From assembly GCF_002994745.2 (NCBI RefSeq), contig NC_037089.1:22491641-22555640 (forward strand): a DNA stretch of 64,000 nucleotides, given 5' to 3'. This document shows positions 24,131 to 34,139 of the stretch, piece after piece (within the stretch, counting starts at the first letter, position 1; each line of letters opens with the position of its first letter). The position numbers and the translations under genes were made by a program. This DNA is from Rosa chinensis. Lineage: Eukaryota > Streptophyta > Magnoliopsida > Rosales > Rosaceae. Under the pieces are notes generated by a model that made no database searches, was not told where the DNA came from, and was given only the letters and a program-made list of their open reading frames with translations.

Positions 24131-24145
24131 ATTTTTGGTGTAGTG

Positions 24146-25707
24146 AATGTCATATCTCAGTGTGGGTTTGTTTCTCTAATTGAACCAAAAAATGTCAAGG
24201 ATGCCCTATTGGATGATGACTGGATTAGTGTTATGCAGGAAGAATTAAATCAATTCACTAGGAATGATGTGTGGTACCTAGTACCAAGACCTGGAAATTG
24301 TAATGTAATAGGTACTAAGTGGATCTTCAGAAATAAAAGTGATGAAAAAGGGAATGTAATAAAAACAAAGCTAGGTTAGTAGCATAGGGTTATTCACAGG
24401 TTGAAGGTCTTGATTTTGATGAGACTTTTACTCCTGTTGCTAGATTAGAATCTGTGAGATTACTCCTGTCTGCAGCTTGTCATCTCAGGTTCAAACTGTT
24501 TCAAATGGATGTCAAAACTGCCTTTCTGAATGAAATATTGCAGGAAGAAGTCTATGTGGAACAACCTCAAGGTTTCAAAGATCCACATAATCTGGACCAT
24601 GTCTACAGAGTACAGACTCAAGAAAGCCTTGTATGGACTGAAGCAGGCTCCACGAGCCTGGTATAAAAGGTTTTCCACTTATCTTGTGGGAAAAGGGTAG
24701 ACTAGGGGATCTATTGATAAAACCTTATTTGTAAAACAAGTGAAAAATGATCTTATTGTTGCTCAAGTGTATGTTGATGATATTGTTTTTGGTTCTACAT
24801 CTAAATATCTTGTCAATGAATTTCAATCAGTCACGGAAAGTGAATTTGAAATGAGTATGTGTGGTGAGCTAACATTTTTCCTTGGCCTGCAAGTAAACCA
24901 ACTTGATGCAGGTATCTTTCTCTCCCAAACCAAATAAGAATCTCATCAAAATTTGGCCTTGAATCTAAGAAGGTGGTTAACAATCCCATGAGCACCACTA
25001 TAAAGCTGAGCGAGGAACCGAATGGGAAATCAATCGATTCCACACTCTATAGAAGCATGATTGGTAGCTTGATGTATCTCACTGCCAGTTGACCTGATAT
25101 TTCCTACAGTGTGGGAGTGTGTGCTTGATTTCAAGCAAATCTCAAAGAATCACACTTAGAAGCTGTCAAGAGAATCATCTGATATATTTTTGGTACAGTT
25201 AACTGTGGTATTTTCTATACCTTTGACACTAACGTGGAAATTGCAGGGTATTCTGATGCTGACTGGGGAGGAAACTTGAAGGATAGAAAAAGCACTTCTG
25301 GAGGCGGCTTCTTCATTGGGAGCAATCTTGTTGCTTGGCACAGCAAGAAATAAAATTGCATTTCTCTAACTACTGCTGAAGTTGAATATGTTACTGCTGG
25401 GAGCTGCTGCACTCAAATGCTCTGGATGAAACAAATGCTCAAGGATTACGGCATTTCTCAAGGTAAGTTGTCCATCTTTTGTGACAACACAAGTGCTATT
25501 AACATCACCAAAAATCATGTTCAACGCTCTAGAACAAAGCACATTGATCTTCGATATCACTTCATTAGAGATTTAGTTGAACAAGATATACTCGAGTTGA
25601 GCTTTGTGCCCACTGACAGTCAGTTAACTGATCTGTTCACAAAGCCACTAGACACTGCGAAGTTTGAACTATTGAGAAATGCTCTGGGGATATGTTCTAA
25701 GTATTGA
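24146..25707 (+). pseudogene. pol: pol, second half: reverse transcriptase and RNase H of the SIRE-like element
   Basis: Continues the pol interrupted by CACTA-1. Seen: the RT start (LVPRPGNCNVIGTKWIFRNK, 24280-24339), [12 protein letters not shown] with the first catalytic Asp (about 24499), the active-site motif YVDDIVFGST (24771-24800), then RNase H with YSDADWGG (25249-25272), HIDLRYHFIRDLVEQ (25542-25586) and the usual end DLFTKPL. The last ORF, 25417-25707, is intact to its stop. Lesions: a stop or shift near 24379, a frameshift near 24620-24665, a stop at about 24936, and a TAA at 25351 after HSKK. Copia domain order is confirmed. Confidence 0.92.
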
Positions 25708-26030
25708 GGCACTATAATGTCTGTCCACTGTTGGGAGAGAAAATTGTGATCTTAGTGTACTTTGACCACTGTCCTTAGTGGATTGCATATATTTTCAGTT
25801 ATGTGTCCTTTGTTGCCATGCCTTATCCTGGACAAAAATTGTGTACTAATGTTTAGTTTCTTAATCAGTTACATTTCTTATGCACTGTCACTTATACCTT
25901 ACGTGATGGCATGTTCCTTGTTTCTTGTTAAGAGAGAATCGGTGAAGTAGGAGAACTGCCTAAAATGCTCAGATGTTTCATTCCCTCTTCTCAAAGTAAT
26001 CAGATACTAGTTGTGATGAACTTTCTAGGA
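25708..26030 (+). other. Post-pol region of the SIRE-like element, left of the solo LTR
   Basis: No gene visible. The segment around 25981-26030 is similar to 28440-28495 on the other side of the solo LTR (CTCAAAGTAATCAG...GTGAACTTTC pattern), so the copia element probably had a short internal direct repeat here. Confidence 0.6.
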
Positions 26031-26035
26031 TTTGT

Positions 26036-28409
26036 TGTAATGCCCGTACCTTAAAATTTTTACAAGTTACATTGTTACCGTCTTTGACCGAAGAGTTGAC
26101 TTTTTCTTTTGTCTATTGAGTTGAGAAAATTCTTTGAGATTGTTATGGCATACGAAAAATCGAGTTCGTGGACACGTAGTTTGTTTAAATTGGAGTTTTA
26201 TCAAGAAAGTTATGACCAAAAATAGAAATTACTATTTATAGCATGGTTATTTTTAAAGGTGAGTTTCTAATTGTGGAAAGGAGAAACAAAAACAGAAAAC
26301 GAAGAGAGAGAAATCGGGAACCCGATCCCAAACACCCCATTTTCACCTTCCAACCCGCGCACCTTCTTCAGGCAAATTTGTCGCCTTCCGGCCACCCCAT
26401 AACGCGTTGTTCATCATGGCGTGATCCTCTCTTCTTTCTCTTCCTAGTCATGTAAGTTTTTCACCTTGGGTATAATTGATTTTGGAGATTCAAAGGAAAT
26501 TTTCCCAGAGATGGGAAATCGGAGATCTCTTCGATCTTTAGTTTCCGGTAGGTTTTCTTCGGAGTTTTGGTTGCTAGGGTGATGCTGATGATATCCCTAA
26601 TGTTTTGCAGCTTGATTTGGCCCGTGGAGGAAGAATCGAAGGTGAACAGTGGTGATGAACAGTAGCTCGCCTGTTTGCTTGGTTTCGGGGTGATTTTCCA
26701 GCTAAACCGTGTGGATTTGTTTGTTGTTGCAGGTATAGAAGTTGATGGGTGTTTTGTGGAGATGATTTTGAACTCGTTTGGTTGGCTGGATTTGGTGGTT
26801 GGTGTGGTGGCGCGTGAAGCCACGCACTGCTACTGGTGGTGGTGGTGAGGAGGCTCTGTCAGCCCCTCCAAAACCCTTAATTTAAATTTTTGAGTTATGT
26901 TTTAGGCTTGAGGTTGTTTGGTTTGAGATTTCTTGGAAACTTGATGTTGGTTAAGGTTGTTTTGAATATTATGGTTTATAACTTTATGGGTGAAATCTCT
27001 TAGTTAAATGCTATTGGGGATATTGCGGAATTGAATATTTTTGTTGAGAATTGGAGATGGGAATGTGGAGATTTTGGAAAAGGAAATTATGTTATAATTT
27101 GGTGGTTAATTATGATTAAGGAATTGAAATTAAATTGATTAAGTTATTGAAACGATCCTTGTGAAGGTTAAAGATTAAGCGAGGGCGTTGAATTGTTAAG
27201 GAAATTCCAAATTGAGAATTGAAATCCTAAATTGAAGAATTGGTTGTTAGAGGAATTTTTGAGTAATGAATATTATTTTTTCGAGGGATCAAGTTTTGTT
27301 TCTTAGATTAATTCCTTATTGAGGTTAATTATATTCTGCAAATTATTACAGGACGTACTGATCCCTCGAGCGAGGAGGACACTGGCAGTCAGTAGGATTA
27401 GCTGTGAGATTCATCTATGAGTGGACTTTTATTTTATTTAAATAATGCATGCAGCACATTATTAAATTTATAATGGATTATTATGAGTAAATGTGGTTTT
27501 TGTGAAAAGAAAAGAATTTAAAGAAAGGAGTTGGCAAGGAGGCTAGTTTCGGTGCATGCATACATTACCTAGTCAGTAGTCCCCTCTAGGTAATAGTCTG
27601 GTTGACAGTCCCCTCCAGACTATATCCCGGTCGGCAGTCCCCTCCGGTGAGTTATCTGGTCGGCAGTCCCCTCTAACTACCTGTGGTTAGTCGACAGTCC
27701 CTTCTAACCACCACCTCCTAAATCTGGTTGGCAGTCCCCTCCAATGCGCCATCTGGGCGGCAGTCCCCTTCAGATGGCATGAGATGACTAGACAGCAGCC
27801 TTCTCTAGTCATCAAACGAGTTTTTCTTAAAAAGGATAATTCAAAAGGTTTGAGTTGGAGACGTTTTGTAAATCTCGCTGCATGTCAGATTTTGTTAATA
27901 AGAAAATGGGGAAGCATTCAATTAATTGTTTCATAACTTGTTTAAGTTTTGTCCACTCACTCTAATGGATTTTAAATGTTTTCCCCTGGGCCCTTCTGTT
28001 TCAAATGCCCAGATTTCAGATTTGCCGAGATCGCGTCCAGGAACTCAAGGCATAGGATTCAGCGCTTCCGTTTTGACCGTAGGTTAATACTTAACCTACT
28101 TTGTATGATATCAACTTAATTATGTAGAACTGCTCTGATAATCTTTTAATTTGGAGAACGTTAATGCTTGAGAATCTGTAACCATAATTGAAGTTAGGGT
28201 GGATTTCGTACTTCCTGAATGTAACTTATACACGTGAAATGTAAATATTGGAATGTGTATCTGAGCATGAACTTATTACTATTCATGTCCAGGTTTTGTG
28301 AAATTTTGGGTAGCCTATTTTAGGGGAGGTTTTACTGATTTTTTGGTAGGAGTGGGCCCCACAGGCTCGTATCAGGGTTTAGGGGTGAAACTTGGGTCGG
28401 GTTCTGTCA
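26036..28409. mobile_element. Solo LTR (2374 bp) inserted in the SIRE-like element
   Basis: Begins TGTAATGCCCGTACC and ends GGGTTCTGTCA. The five-base TSD TTTGT is on both sides (26031-26035 and 28410-28414). Only one LTR is present, without an internal region, which is the product of LTR-LTR recombination. The TGTAATGCCC start resembles that of the LARD LTR (TGTGATGCCC), so a related gypsy family is likely. The ORFs inside (26243-26455 and the opposing 26461-26823) have no recognisable product. Confidence 0.92.
27565..27812 (+). repeat. Minisatellite in the solo LTR
   Basis: Eight degenerate units sharing the core GGCAGTCCCCTC, spaced about 28-45 bases. The bases before and after each core tend to be complementary (for example CTAGGTAATAGTCTGG ... 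CCAGACTA). Confidence 0.85.
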
Positions 28410-28414
28410 TTTGT

Positions 28415-29315
28415 AAGAAACAAGAATGGTTAAATGTATCCCTCCTCTCAAAGTAATCAGGCCCTGGTTGTGGTGAACTTTCCAAGGTTTGCAAGAAACG
28501 AGTTGGTTGGTGACCTATGTACGTAAATTGTGAAAATACAAACAACAACTCGACACTCTCTATGGAGCATCCTTGTTATGCTTAGTAGCCTAAGATCGTC
28601 TGGTCTGGGATTTACTGAGATATGTCTTGTTACATGAGTTCCTGCTGTTACAAAATAAAGAAGTCTATTGACTCAACTAAAATAATTACTTAGGAACAAT
28701 GTTTCCTATCTCTCCTATGAGATCTCCTGAGCCCAGTTCATATGTTCAGTTCTCTTTCTTCACTTCTCCTCTCTTTTTCTAAACTTGTTTCTAAGCCCCA
28801 TGTACTACTTATAATCAGGTTTACTCCTTAAGGTCTAACATTGAGTACCAATCCTATTTGTTGATAGAATACATCATGGTTGATGCTTTGAAATATATTC
28901 ATTTCACTAATTGATTTGTGCTCGCTGTGCTTCAACTATGCTATATTTTCTCCTTCCATTTTATGCCAAATACATTAAATGCTTCCATACTTGGGGAGGA
29001 ATATATTGTGGGATATAATTGCAGATTTTGGGAATCCATATTTCTCTTGGTCTCTCTCCTTGACTGCCATCTGTTTGAATCTAATTTCCTTACCGAGTAA
29101 GCATGATTTGAGGGGGAGATTTTTGCATGCGTGTATCTAGGAACCATAACTTGTAATGAATTCTCTCCTTCTTGGAGACGCTATCTCTAACTGGTGTATC
29201 TCTTCGAATTCTCTAACCCTACTGGTCCGATATATATAACGTATATCATATCTCTCTCGGATTTCACTCGGGTTTGTCAAAGTGTGTAGGTTTTTCCAAA
29301 ACTTTTCTTTTAATC
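28415..29315 (+). other. SIRE-like element, spacer before the extra ORF
   Basis: A/T-rich, without a supported gene. It contains a purine tract AGGGGGAGAT at 29111-29120, like the tracts at 29750 and 30050. Confidence 0.6.
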
Positions 29316-29762
29316 ATGGTTTGCACTAAGATCACCTCTCGCACTGGTGGACACCGGCGTCTTCCTCTTCCTAAGGAGGGTCGCCAGGCCGCTGCCAGAG
29401 CCAGCGTTCTCCATCCTGGCATGCATCGTGAAAGGAGCCGGAGTCCTCCTCCTCATCTTCATCAGTCTCCTCAGACCCAAACTGGAGAGACTCCTGATGC
29501 CTCTCGCCCTCCGGTTTCTCTGTCCAGCATTGCTGAATATCTTGAGGCCATGCACTCTTCTCTTCTTGATGGCATTCTGGTGGCTGACTGGAGGATCGCC
29601 TATCTCACCAACGACATGGATGACATGCACTCCTTACTTGTCCGCACTCACAGCACCCTCACCCAAAGCGACGCCACCATAGACAACGAGGAGTTTCAGG
29701 ACACCGTGACCAAGCTAATGGAGCAGTTTGATGTGCCTTCCCATTCAAAGGGGGAGAAGTAA
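29316..29762 (+). CDS. Extra ORF downstream of pol in the SIRE-like element (env-position ORF)
   Basis: Product not recognised; 148 codons from the ATG at 29316. An upstream in-frame ATG at 29274 would add 14 residues. The N-terminal third is basic and rich in Arg, Ser and Pro (motif RERSRSPPPHLHQSPQ). The C-terminal half is acidic and probably helical (SIAEYLEAMHSSLLDGIL, then DDMHSLLVRTHSTLTQSD). No signal peptide or membrane segment is evident. Some SIRE/Maximus elements carry an additional, sometimes env-like ORF at this place between pol and the 3' LTR; this one is shorter than typical env-like ORFs, so it may be a relic or an independent gag-like ORF. A purine tract (AAAGGGGGAGA) overlaps its 3' end. 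It is the only long undamaged frame in this element besides the RNase H end. Confidence 0.5.
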   Translation: MVCTKITSRTGGHRRLPLPKEGRQAAARASVLHPGMHRERSRSPPPHLHQSPQTQTGETPDASRPPVSLSSIAEYLEAMHSSLLDGILVADWRIAYLTNDMDDMHSLLVRTHSTLTQSDATIDNEEFQDTVTKLMEQFDVPSHSKGEK

Positions 29763-30047
29763 AATAATTTTTCATCTTTTTATTTTATTTATGTTTCTGC
29801 ATTTTTATTTTTGTTGGACAATAATTACTTTGGTTTTTGGGTTGTAAGTGCATAAGCACAGACTATTGGGATGCTTATTATTATTACTATTTTATTTGAC
29901 ATTTGATTTGGTGGCTTGGATCTTGAAAAGAATGGAAACTGATTCCTAAATCCAAGTAGCACCTCTTGGTTCGTGATTAGTGTTTATCTGTGAAAATTAA
30001 TATGTAGGGTAAAAAGATGAAAAAGTCATGTGTTGAATGCGAATGCC

Positions 30048-30060
30048 CAAAGGGGGAGAT
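30048..30060 (+). other. Polypurine tract of the SIRE-like element
   Basis: CAAAGGGGGAGAT directly precedes the 3' LTR and would prime plus-strand synthesis. Near-identical tracts at 29747-29757 and 29111-29120 agree with the multiple tracts known in SIRE-type elements. Confidence 0.88.
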
Positions 30061-30970
30061 TGTAAGTAAATTGGGCTATTACCATTCAACACATGTTTTC
30101 CCAAGGTCACTAGGAGAGCAGAAGGTGCAGAGGATTAAGAGAATATTTCTCCTGCCTTTCCGGTGACTCAAGGCGATAAAGAAAGATTGCAGAATCGGAT
30201 CACCAAGAGGAAATCAAGGAAATCATGCTCACTGATCTTGAGATAAAGGTGTCTTTTAATTCATATCATTTTGCATTGATATGCATATCGGTTAGATTGA
30301 TTTGATATACTCATCTGCATTAAAATGTTTTTCAACATGCATATCAAATAGAGATATTGATTGCTTACAGTTAGAAAAGATTTGATTACATATTAAAAAC
30401 AGTTTTAAAACATTTCCATATTTATCTTATTGGATGTTAAGAAGAGATTTGATTAAGGGGGAGTCTTACTCCTCTATATAAGGTTTTCAAACTGATTTAT
30501 GAGAGTAGAGTTTTTGGGTATCAAAAGTTGTTTCCTTGTGTTGCAAATGTTTACACAAATCATTTTCTAAAAAACTCTCTTTGCATGTTATATGTTTCAG
30601 TTCCTTGCATACTCTGTCACTTGCATATTTCATTATCAAGATCAGTGAGATGTTGAGAAGAGGAAGATTGGAAGATAGGCTTATATTGATAGTGTGGTGA
30701 TTAAGTAAGAAGTTAGATCAGTTATAAATCAAGTTAGCATTTGTTGCAAAGTGATAGTGATTGTTGTGAACAACACTACTTGTATACTGTAAACTCATTT
30801 GACTTATAGTGGATTGATTTTCTCGTGTTGGCTATGTTACAAGCCACGCAGTGAAGTTTCCTCAGTGGAGAGGTTTACACTGTGTTAGCAAATTGTTGTG
30901 TTATCTTTGTGGTGCATATTTGATTATCAAAGTAGTTATATTTACCATTTTGTTCTATCTGATATTTACA
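30061..30970 (+). repeat. 3' LTR of the SIRE-like element (910 bp)
   Basis: Starts TGTAAGTAAATTGGG and ends TTTACA. Its last 479 bases match the start of the window. A TATA-like CTCTATATAAGG lies at about 30471-30482, probably the LTR promoter. Confidence 0.95.
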
Positions 30971-30997
30971 GGTTGTCTTTGAGATAAAGGTTGCACA

Positions 30998-31414
30998 CAG
31001 TAGCGGAGCCAGGAATTTAAGTTTACTGGGGCACAAACAAAATATAAATATAAAAACATACAAAATCTTTAAATGTAATTTCTATCTATTACAATGGTAA
31101 TTGTCCTCGACTAGATTTCATATTACATTAGGATGACAACTTGAAATTGGAGGGTGATTTTTAGGATCAGAAGGATATTTTTCATTAACGTTGGGATAAG
31201 GCTTTTCAGAATTACTATCATTTTTCTTTGTTTTTTTTACGCGGGATGACTCCAATGAGGTATTTATACTCGACGACTCCTCTGCACCAAGATTTTCTTT
31301 TCTTTTAAAGTATCTTAACATATTTGAATGAAGAATAGAGAAGTAGTGAGAACCAAAAGAAACGACTACATCAATACTCTTCACAAAAGAATTGATTGAG
31401 AATTGTTACTTGAT

Positions 31415-31453
<39 letters not shown>

Positions 31454-31884
31454 ATGTAATATAATATTTTGTTAATTGTTTTTCTATTGGACTTGAAAAT
31501 CTGAAAGTAATAAAGAAATAGAAATCATTAAACGTAAAAGGATATAGGAAAGAAAAATATTATATGATTCATATAAAAAAAAATATTATATGATATTCAT
31601 AGAAGGTCAAACATGGGACTGGTAAAGCCCATCAAAAAAAAAAAGAAAAAAAAAAAGAAAAGAAAGAAGAGCACGTGAAGATGATTGAAAGAGTACATTC
31701 ATCAGGTTGAGAAAATAATATAAAAATATATAGTATAAACCTGATATTAATATAATATTAATATTAATATGTATATGTGTGTGTGTGTATATATATATAT
31801 ATACATATATAATATATTAGTTTTTTTCCTAAAAAGCTGAGTGGGACACGGGACTCAGTGGGCCCCTACCTCCCTCCGCCCTTG
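30998..31884. mobile_element. hAT transposon remnant next to the copia 3' LTR
   Basis: Left end CAGTAGCGGAGCCAGG and the complement of the right end CAAGGGCGGAGGGAGG form hAT-like inverted termini. Flanks GTTGCACA (30990-30997) and GTTGCACG (31885-31892) are an 8-bp TSD with one mismatch. At 887 bp it is a deletion derivative. Inside are the N-terminal piece of a transposase on the minus strand and a (TA)n run at about 31410-31452. Confidence 0.8.
31118..31384 (-). pseudogene. hAT transposase N-terminal fragment (TTF-type protein start)
   Basis: The 88-codon frame contains MLRYFKRKENLGAEESSS, then YPSDPKNHPPISSCHPN. This is the usual beginning of plant TTF-type zinc finger/hAT transposases (a short xRYFKRK start, acidic Ser-rich linker, then the SDPxxRxPI...YHPN motif). 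The zinc finger, RNase-H-like core and dimerisation region are absent, so the product cannot be functional. Confidence 0.65.
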
Positions 31885-31892
31885 GTTGCACG

Positions 31893-32320
31893 CCTTTACT
31901 GGTTAGTGTGTGATTATGGTGCTGCATGCTAATTATTTTCACTGGTTGTGTTCTAGTTAGGGTGAAGAGTCTTGTTTAATCTTATCATCGGATAACTAAC
32001 ATAGATGAATGTACTATACTGATTAACATGGCAAGTCGAAGGGATGAAAATTAGAGGGAAGCCATAGATTTTCCAGGGAATTGTGAAGGGTTAGAGGCAT
32101 ATGAGAGGTAAATAGTGAAGAGACAAAAATAACTCTAAAAAACTGGCATGTGAGGTGTCATGTGACTTTTTTTGTTGGAAAAATGCACCGGTGGACTAAA
32201 GTAATAATGGAAGTTAAAGATGAGTAACTAAAGTAAAATTTTATAAATGTGAATGACTAAAGTGTCGATCAAACGAAAGTTGAGTAACTAAAAGTGTATT
32301 TTTTTCCTAAAAACAATTTA
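31893..32320. other. Intergenic DNA 3' of UGT-A, with a possible small MITE
   Basis: No gene. The segment 32177-32307 begins GGAAAAATGCACCGG and ends GTATTTTTTTCC, which is roughly inverted, and has internal repeats of GAGTAACTAAAGT. It may be a degraded MITE; I could not find a clean TSD. Confidence 0.4.
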
Positions 32321-32587
32321 CATTTGACTCGATATAAGGCCATATATCATAGAAGTATATGGAAAATGGAAAAGACTTTATGTGAAAAAACATAATTATG
32401 AGGCCATACAGTACTCGAAGAAGGAAAGAAATGAAGTATATATCCCAGGAACTTGATATTATTAGTACTTCGAAACTCATCTGCTGCTTAAAACTTAACC
32501 CAAAATAAAATATCTCACACGATCGATAGTAGTGAAAAACAGGTTCAAATCCAAAAAGAAATAAAAATATCAGAATTAAGAGAGAGA

Positions 32588-34069
32588 TCAAACAAGTGCG
32601 TGACCATTGCTTGAGTTTGAATCATGCAGTAACGTGCCTTCATGCTGAACGACATCCAATCCTTTGTGGGTTGTGAGGTACTCCAAAAACTTGTCCACGT
32701 ACTCGTTTTGCCTCTCCCTGTCTCCAAACAACGGCTTCAACTCCTTGGCCTTGTCCCTATAAACCCTCCCCTCCTCCTTCTCTATCACCATCCTCAGCGA
32801 CTCCGCCACCGCCTGACCCGTAAACGACCCGTTTTGCTCGTCCCTCGGCAACTCATATCCGACCTTCTTCTCCTCGAAATACCTCGCATTCAACCCCTGG
32901 TCATTCGACATGGGTAACAACACCAGCGGTCTACCAAAAGTCAACGCCTCCACCACCGAGCTCCAACCTGAATGACTCAGAAACACGCCCACCGAGTCGT
33001 GAGCCAGTATCTTAACCTGTGGGGCCCAACTCCTGCACACCACTCCCCGCTCATTTCTCTCCTCGAAACTCTCCGGCAACTTAACCGCATCCTCGCCGTG
33101 TTTGGTTCTCAGCACCCAAAAGAAGGGCAAACCAGACTTCTCCAAACCTAGGGCTATTTCCGTTGCTTCCTCTTGACTCGGCATTGCTTCCGTTCCGAAA
33201 GCCACGTACACCACCGTGTTTTTGCTCTGCCGGTCCAACCAGTCCTTTATTGACCGCCACGTTTCATTTTCGTCGTCGGCTTTCGGCGTAGTGGAGAGTA
33301 CACCAACCGGCAGAACAGGTTTTCCGTGTATAACTTGTAGAAGGCTCAACCATTCCGATTCGAACTCTGCACAGCTTCTTACAGCGATCAAGTCGCAGCC
33401 TCGCAGTGTCTCCATGAACCGATACACGACCGAGACGTTTGTTTCGTCTCCGGATATTGCTTTAAAGAGCCGAAGCACCTCAAAAAATCGCCATGCCACG
33501 GTGGCCGGGAATGGCACCCACTTGGGCGGGACTACGTAGTCCTCTGGTAACTTACGGTCATCAGCAGGTATTTCAGGCGAGGTGGGCCCTAAGAAGGTCA
33601 CAGCGGCGGCGATCACAATGCTGAAGAAGGCGGTCGGGATCCCGAGAGTTTGGGCTATTTCCGGCACCCAGTAAGGCGCGAAGTCAAAGAGAAGCCAATC
33701 GGGGTTGGTAGATTTGAGGAATTGGGAGATCGGTTGGGTCAGACAATCGTAGGCATTCTTGAGATGGGGGACCTGGTCTTCGGGCAAGTCCGCGGTGGCC
33801 TCGGCACCTTCTGGAAGGTTCGAATTCTGGGGCAGTGGAAGCTTCACAAAGGTGATTAGGGCGGAGAGTTTTGGCGGGAGAGGCGGGAGGCGGTCTATGT
33901 TTCTTGGGGTGGAGATGAATGAGATTTTGTGGCCTTTTCCGGCGATCAACTTGGCGAGTTCGAGGTATGGGATCATGTGGCCAAAGGCTAGCCATGGGAA
34001 CATGGCTATGTGTAGCTTAATATCCTTGTTATTGTTGGGCATGGTGGGGTGGACAGTGATGGACTCCAT
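32588..34069 (-). CDS. UDP-glycosyltransferase, UGT91-type (UGT-A)
   Basis: Transfers a sugar from a UDP-sugar to a small molecule in the cytosol. Intact intronless ORF, 493 aa. N-terminal acceptor domain: MFPWLAFGHMIPYLELAK with the catalytic His at residue 31; a candidate partner Asp lies in DWLLFDFAPYW (124-134). The 44-residue PSPG donor box runs from Trp348 (WAPQVKILAHDS) to Gln391 (PMSNDQ). HSGWSS replaces the more common HCGWNS, as is usual in the UGT91 family. Family knowledge: UGT91 members often extend the sugar chain of flavonoid, terpenoid or saponin glycosides, using UDP-rhamnose or UDP-glucose. The acceptor cannot be told from sequence. The C-terminus extends about 18 residues beyond the UGT-B paralog. 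The start is set by the first in-frame ATG, 47 bases after a TATA box; Met10 is an alternative. Confidence 0.93.
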   Translation of the reverse strand: MESITVHPTMPNNNKDIKLHIAMFPWLAFGHMIPYLELAKLIAGKGHKISFISTPRNIDRLPPLPPKLSALITFVKLPLPQNSNLPEGAEATADLPEDQVPHLKNAYDCLTQPISQFLKSTNPDWLLFDFAPYWVPEIAQTLGIPTAFFSIVIAAAVTFLGPTSPEIPADDRKLPEDYVVPPKWVPFPATVAWRFFEVLRLFKAISGDETNVSVVYRFMETLRGCDLIAVRSCAEFESEWLSLLQVIHGKPVLPVGVLSTTPKADDENETWRSIKDWLDRQSKNTVVYVAFGTEAMPSQEEATEIALGLEKSGLPFFWVLRTKHGEDAVKLPESFEERNERGVVCRSWAPQVKILAHDSVGVFLSHSGWSSVVEALTFGRPLVLLPMSNDQGLNARYFEEKKVGYELPRDEQNGSFTGQAVAESLRMVIEKEEGRVYRDKAKELKPLFGDRERQNEYVDKFLEYLTTHKGLDVVQHEGTLLHDSNSSNGHALV

Positions 34070-34115
34070 GGCTTTCTTCTACTCAGTATGCAGAAAACCA
34101 GGTCCCTTGCTTGGA

Positions 34116-34122
34116 TTATATA
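34116..34122 (-). promoter_or_regulatory. TATA box of UGT-A
   Basis: TATATAA on the minus strand, 47 bases upstream of the first ATG. The same sequence at the same distance precedes UGT-B, so it is conserved between the copies. It implies a short 5' UTR of about 20 bases. Confidence 0.72.
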
Positions 34123-34139
34123 GTTGTGTAGTCTTTATG

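Larger units (their letters stand above)
4195..24145. mobile_element. CACTA-1: CACTA (En/Spm) DNA transposon carrying further insertions
   Basis: Left end CACTACAACAATTCAAGG and right end TTTTTGGTGTAGTG are inverted CACTA termini, flanked by the 3-bp TSD AAT (4192-4194 and 24146-24148). Subterminal blocks hold many copies of TTTTACGGCGTGC-like repeats in both orientations (4212-4550 and 23860-24130), the typical transposase-binding arrangement of CACTA elements. It sits inside copia pol. Removing CACTA-2, the LARD and the MITE leaves about 5 kb. I see no TNP1/TNP2-like transposase, so it is non-autonomous. The leftover sequence includes host gene pieces. Confidence 0.95.
1..30970 (+). mobile_element. 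SIRE-like Ty1/copia LTR retrotransposon, 5'-truncated by the window edge
   Basis: The outermost element of the left half. Seen: partial 5' LTR (1-479), tRNA-Met-type primer site, gag with two zinc knuckles, protease, integrase, reverse transcriptase and RNase H in copia order, an extra ORF, purine tracts and a complete 3' LTR (30061-30970). It is interrupted by CACTA-1 (4195-24145) and by a solo LTR (26036-28409). A large gag, roughly 0.9-kb LTRs, several polypurine tracts and an additional ORF after pol are known traits of the SIRE/Maximus lineage, so that placement is an inference. Several nonsense codons and frameshifts make it non-autonomous. The left TSD is outside the window; the five bases after the 3' LTR are GGTTG. 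Confidence 0.93.
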
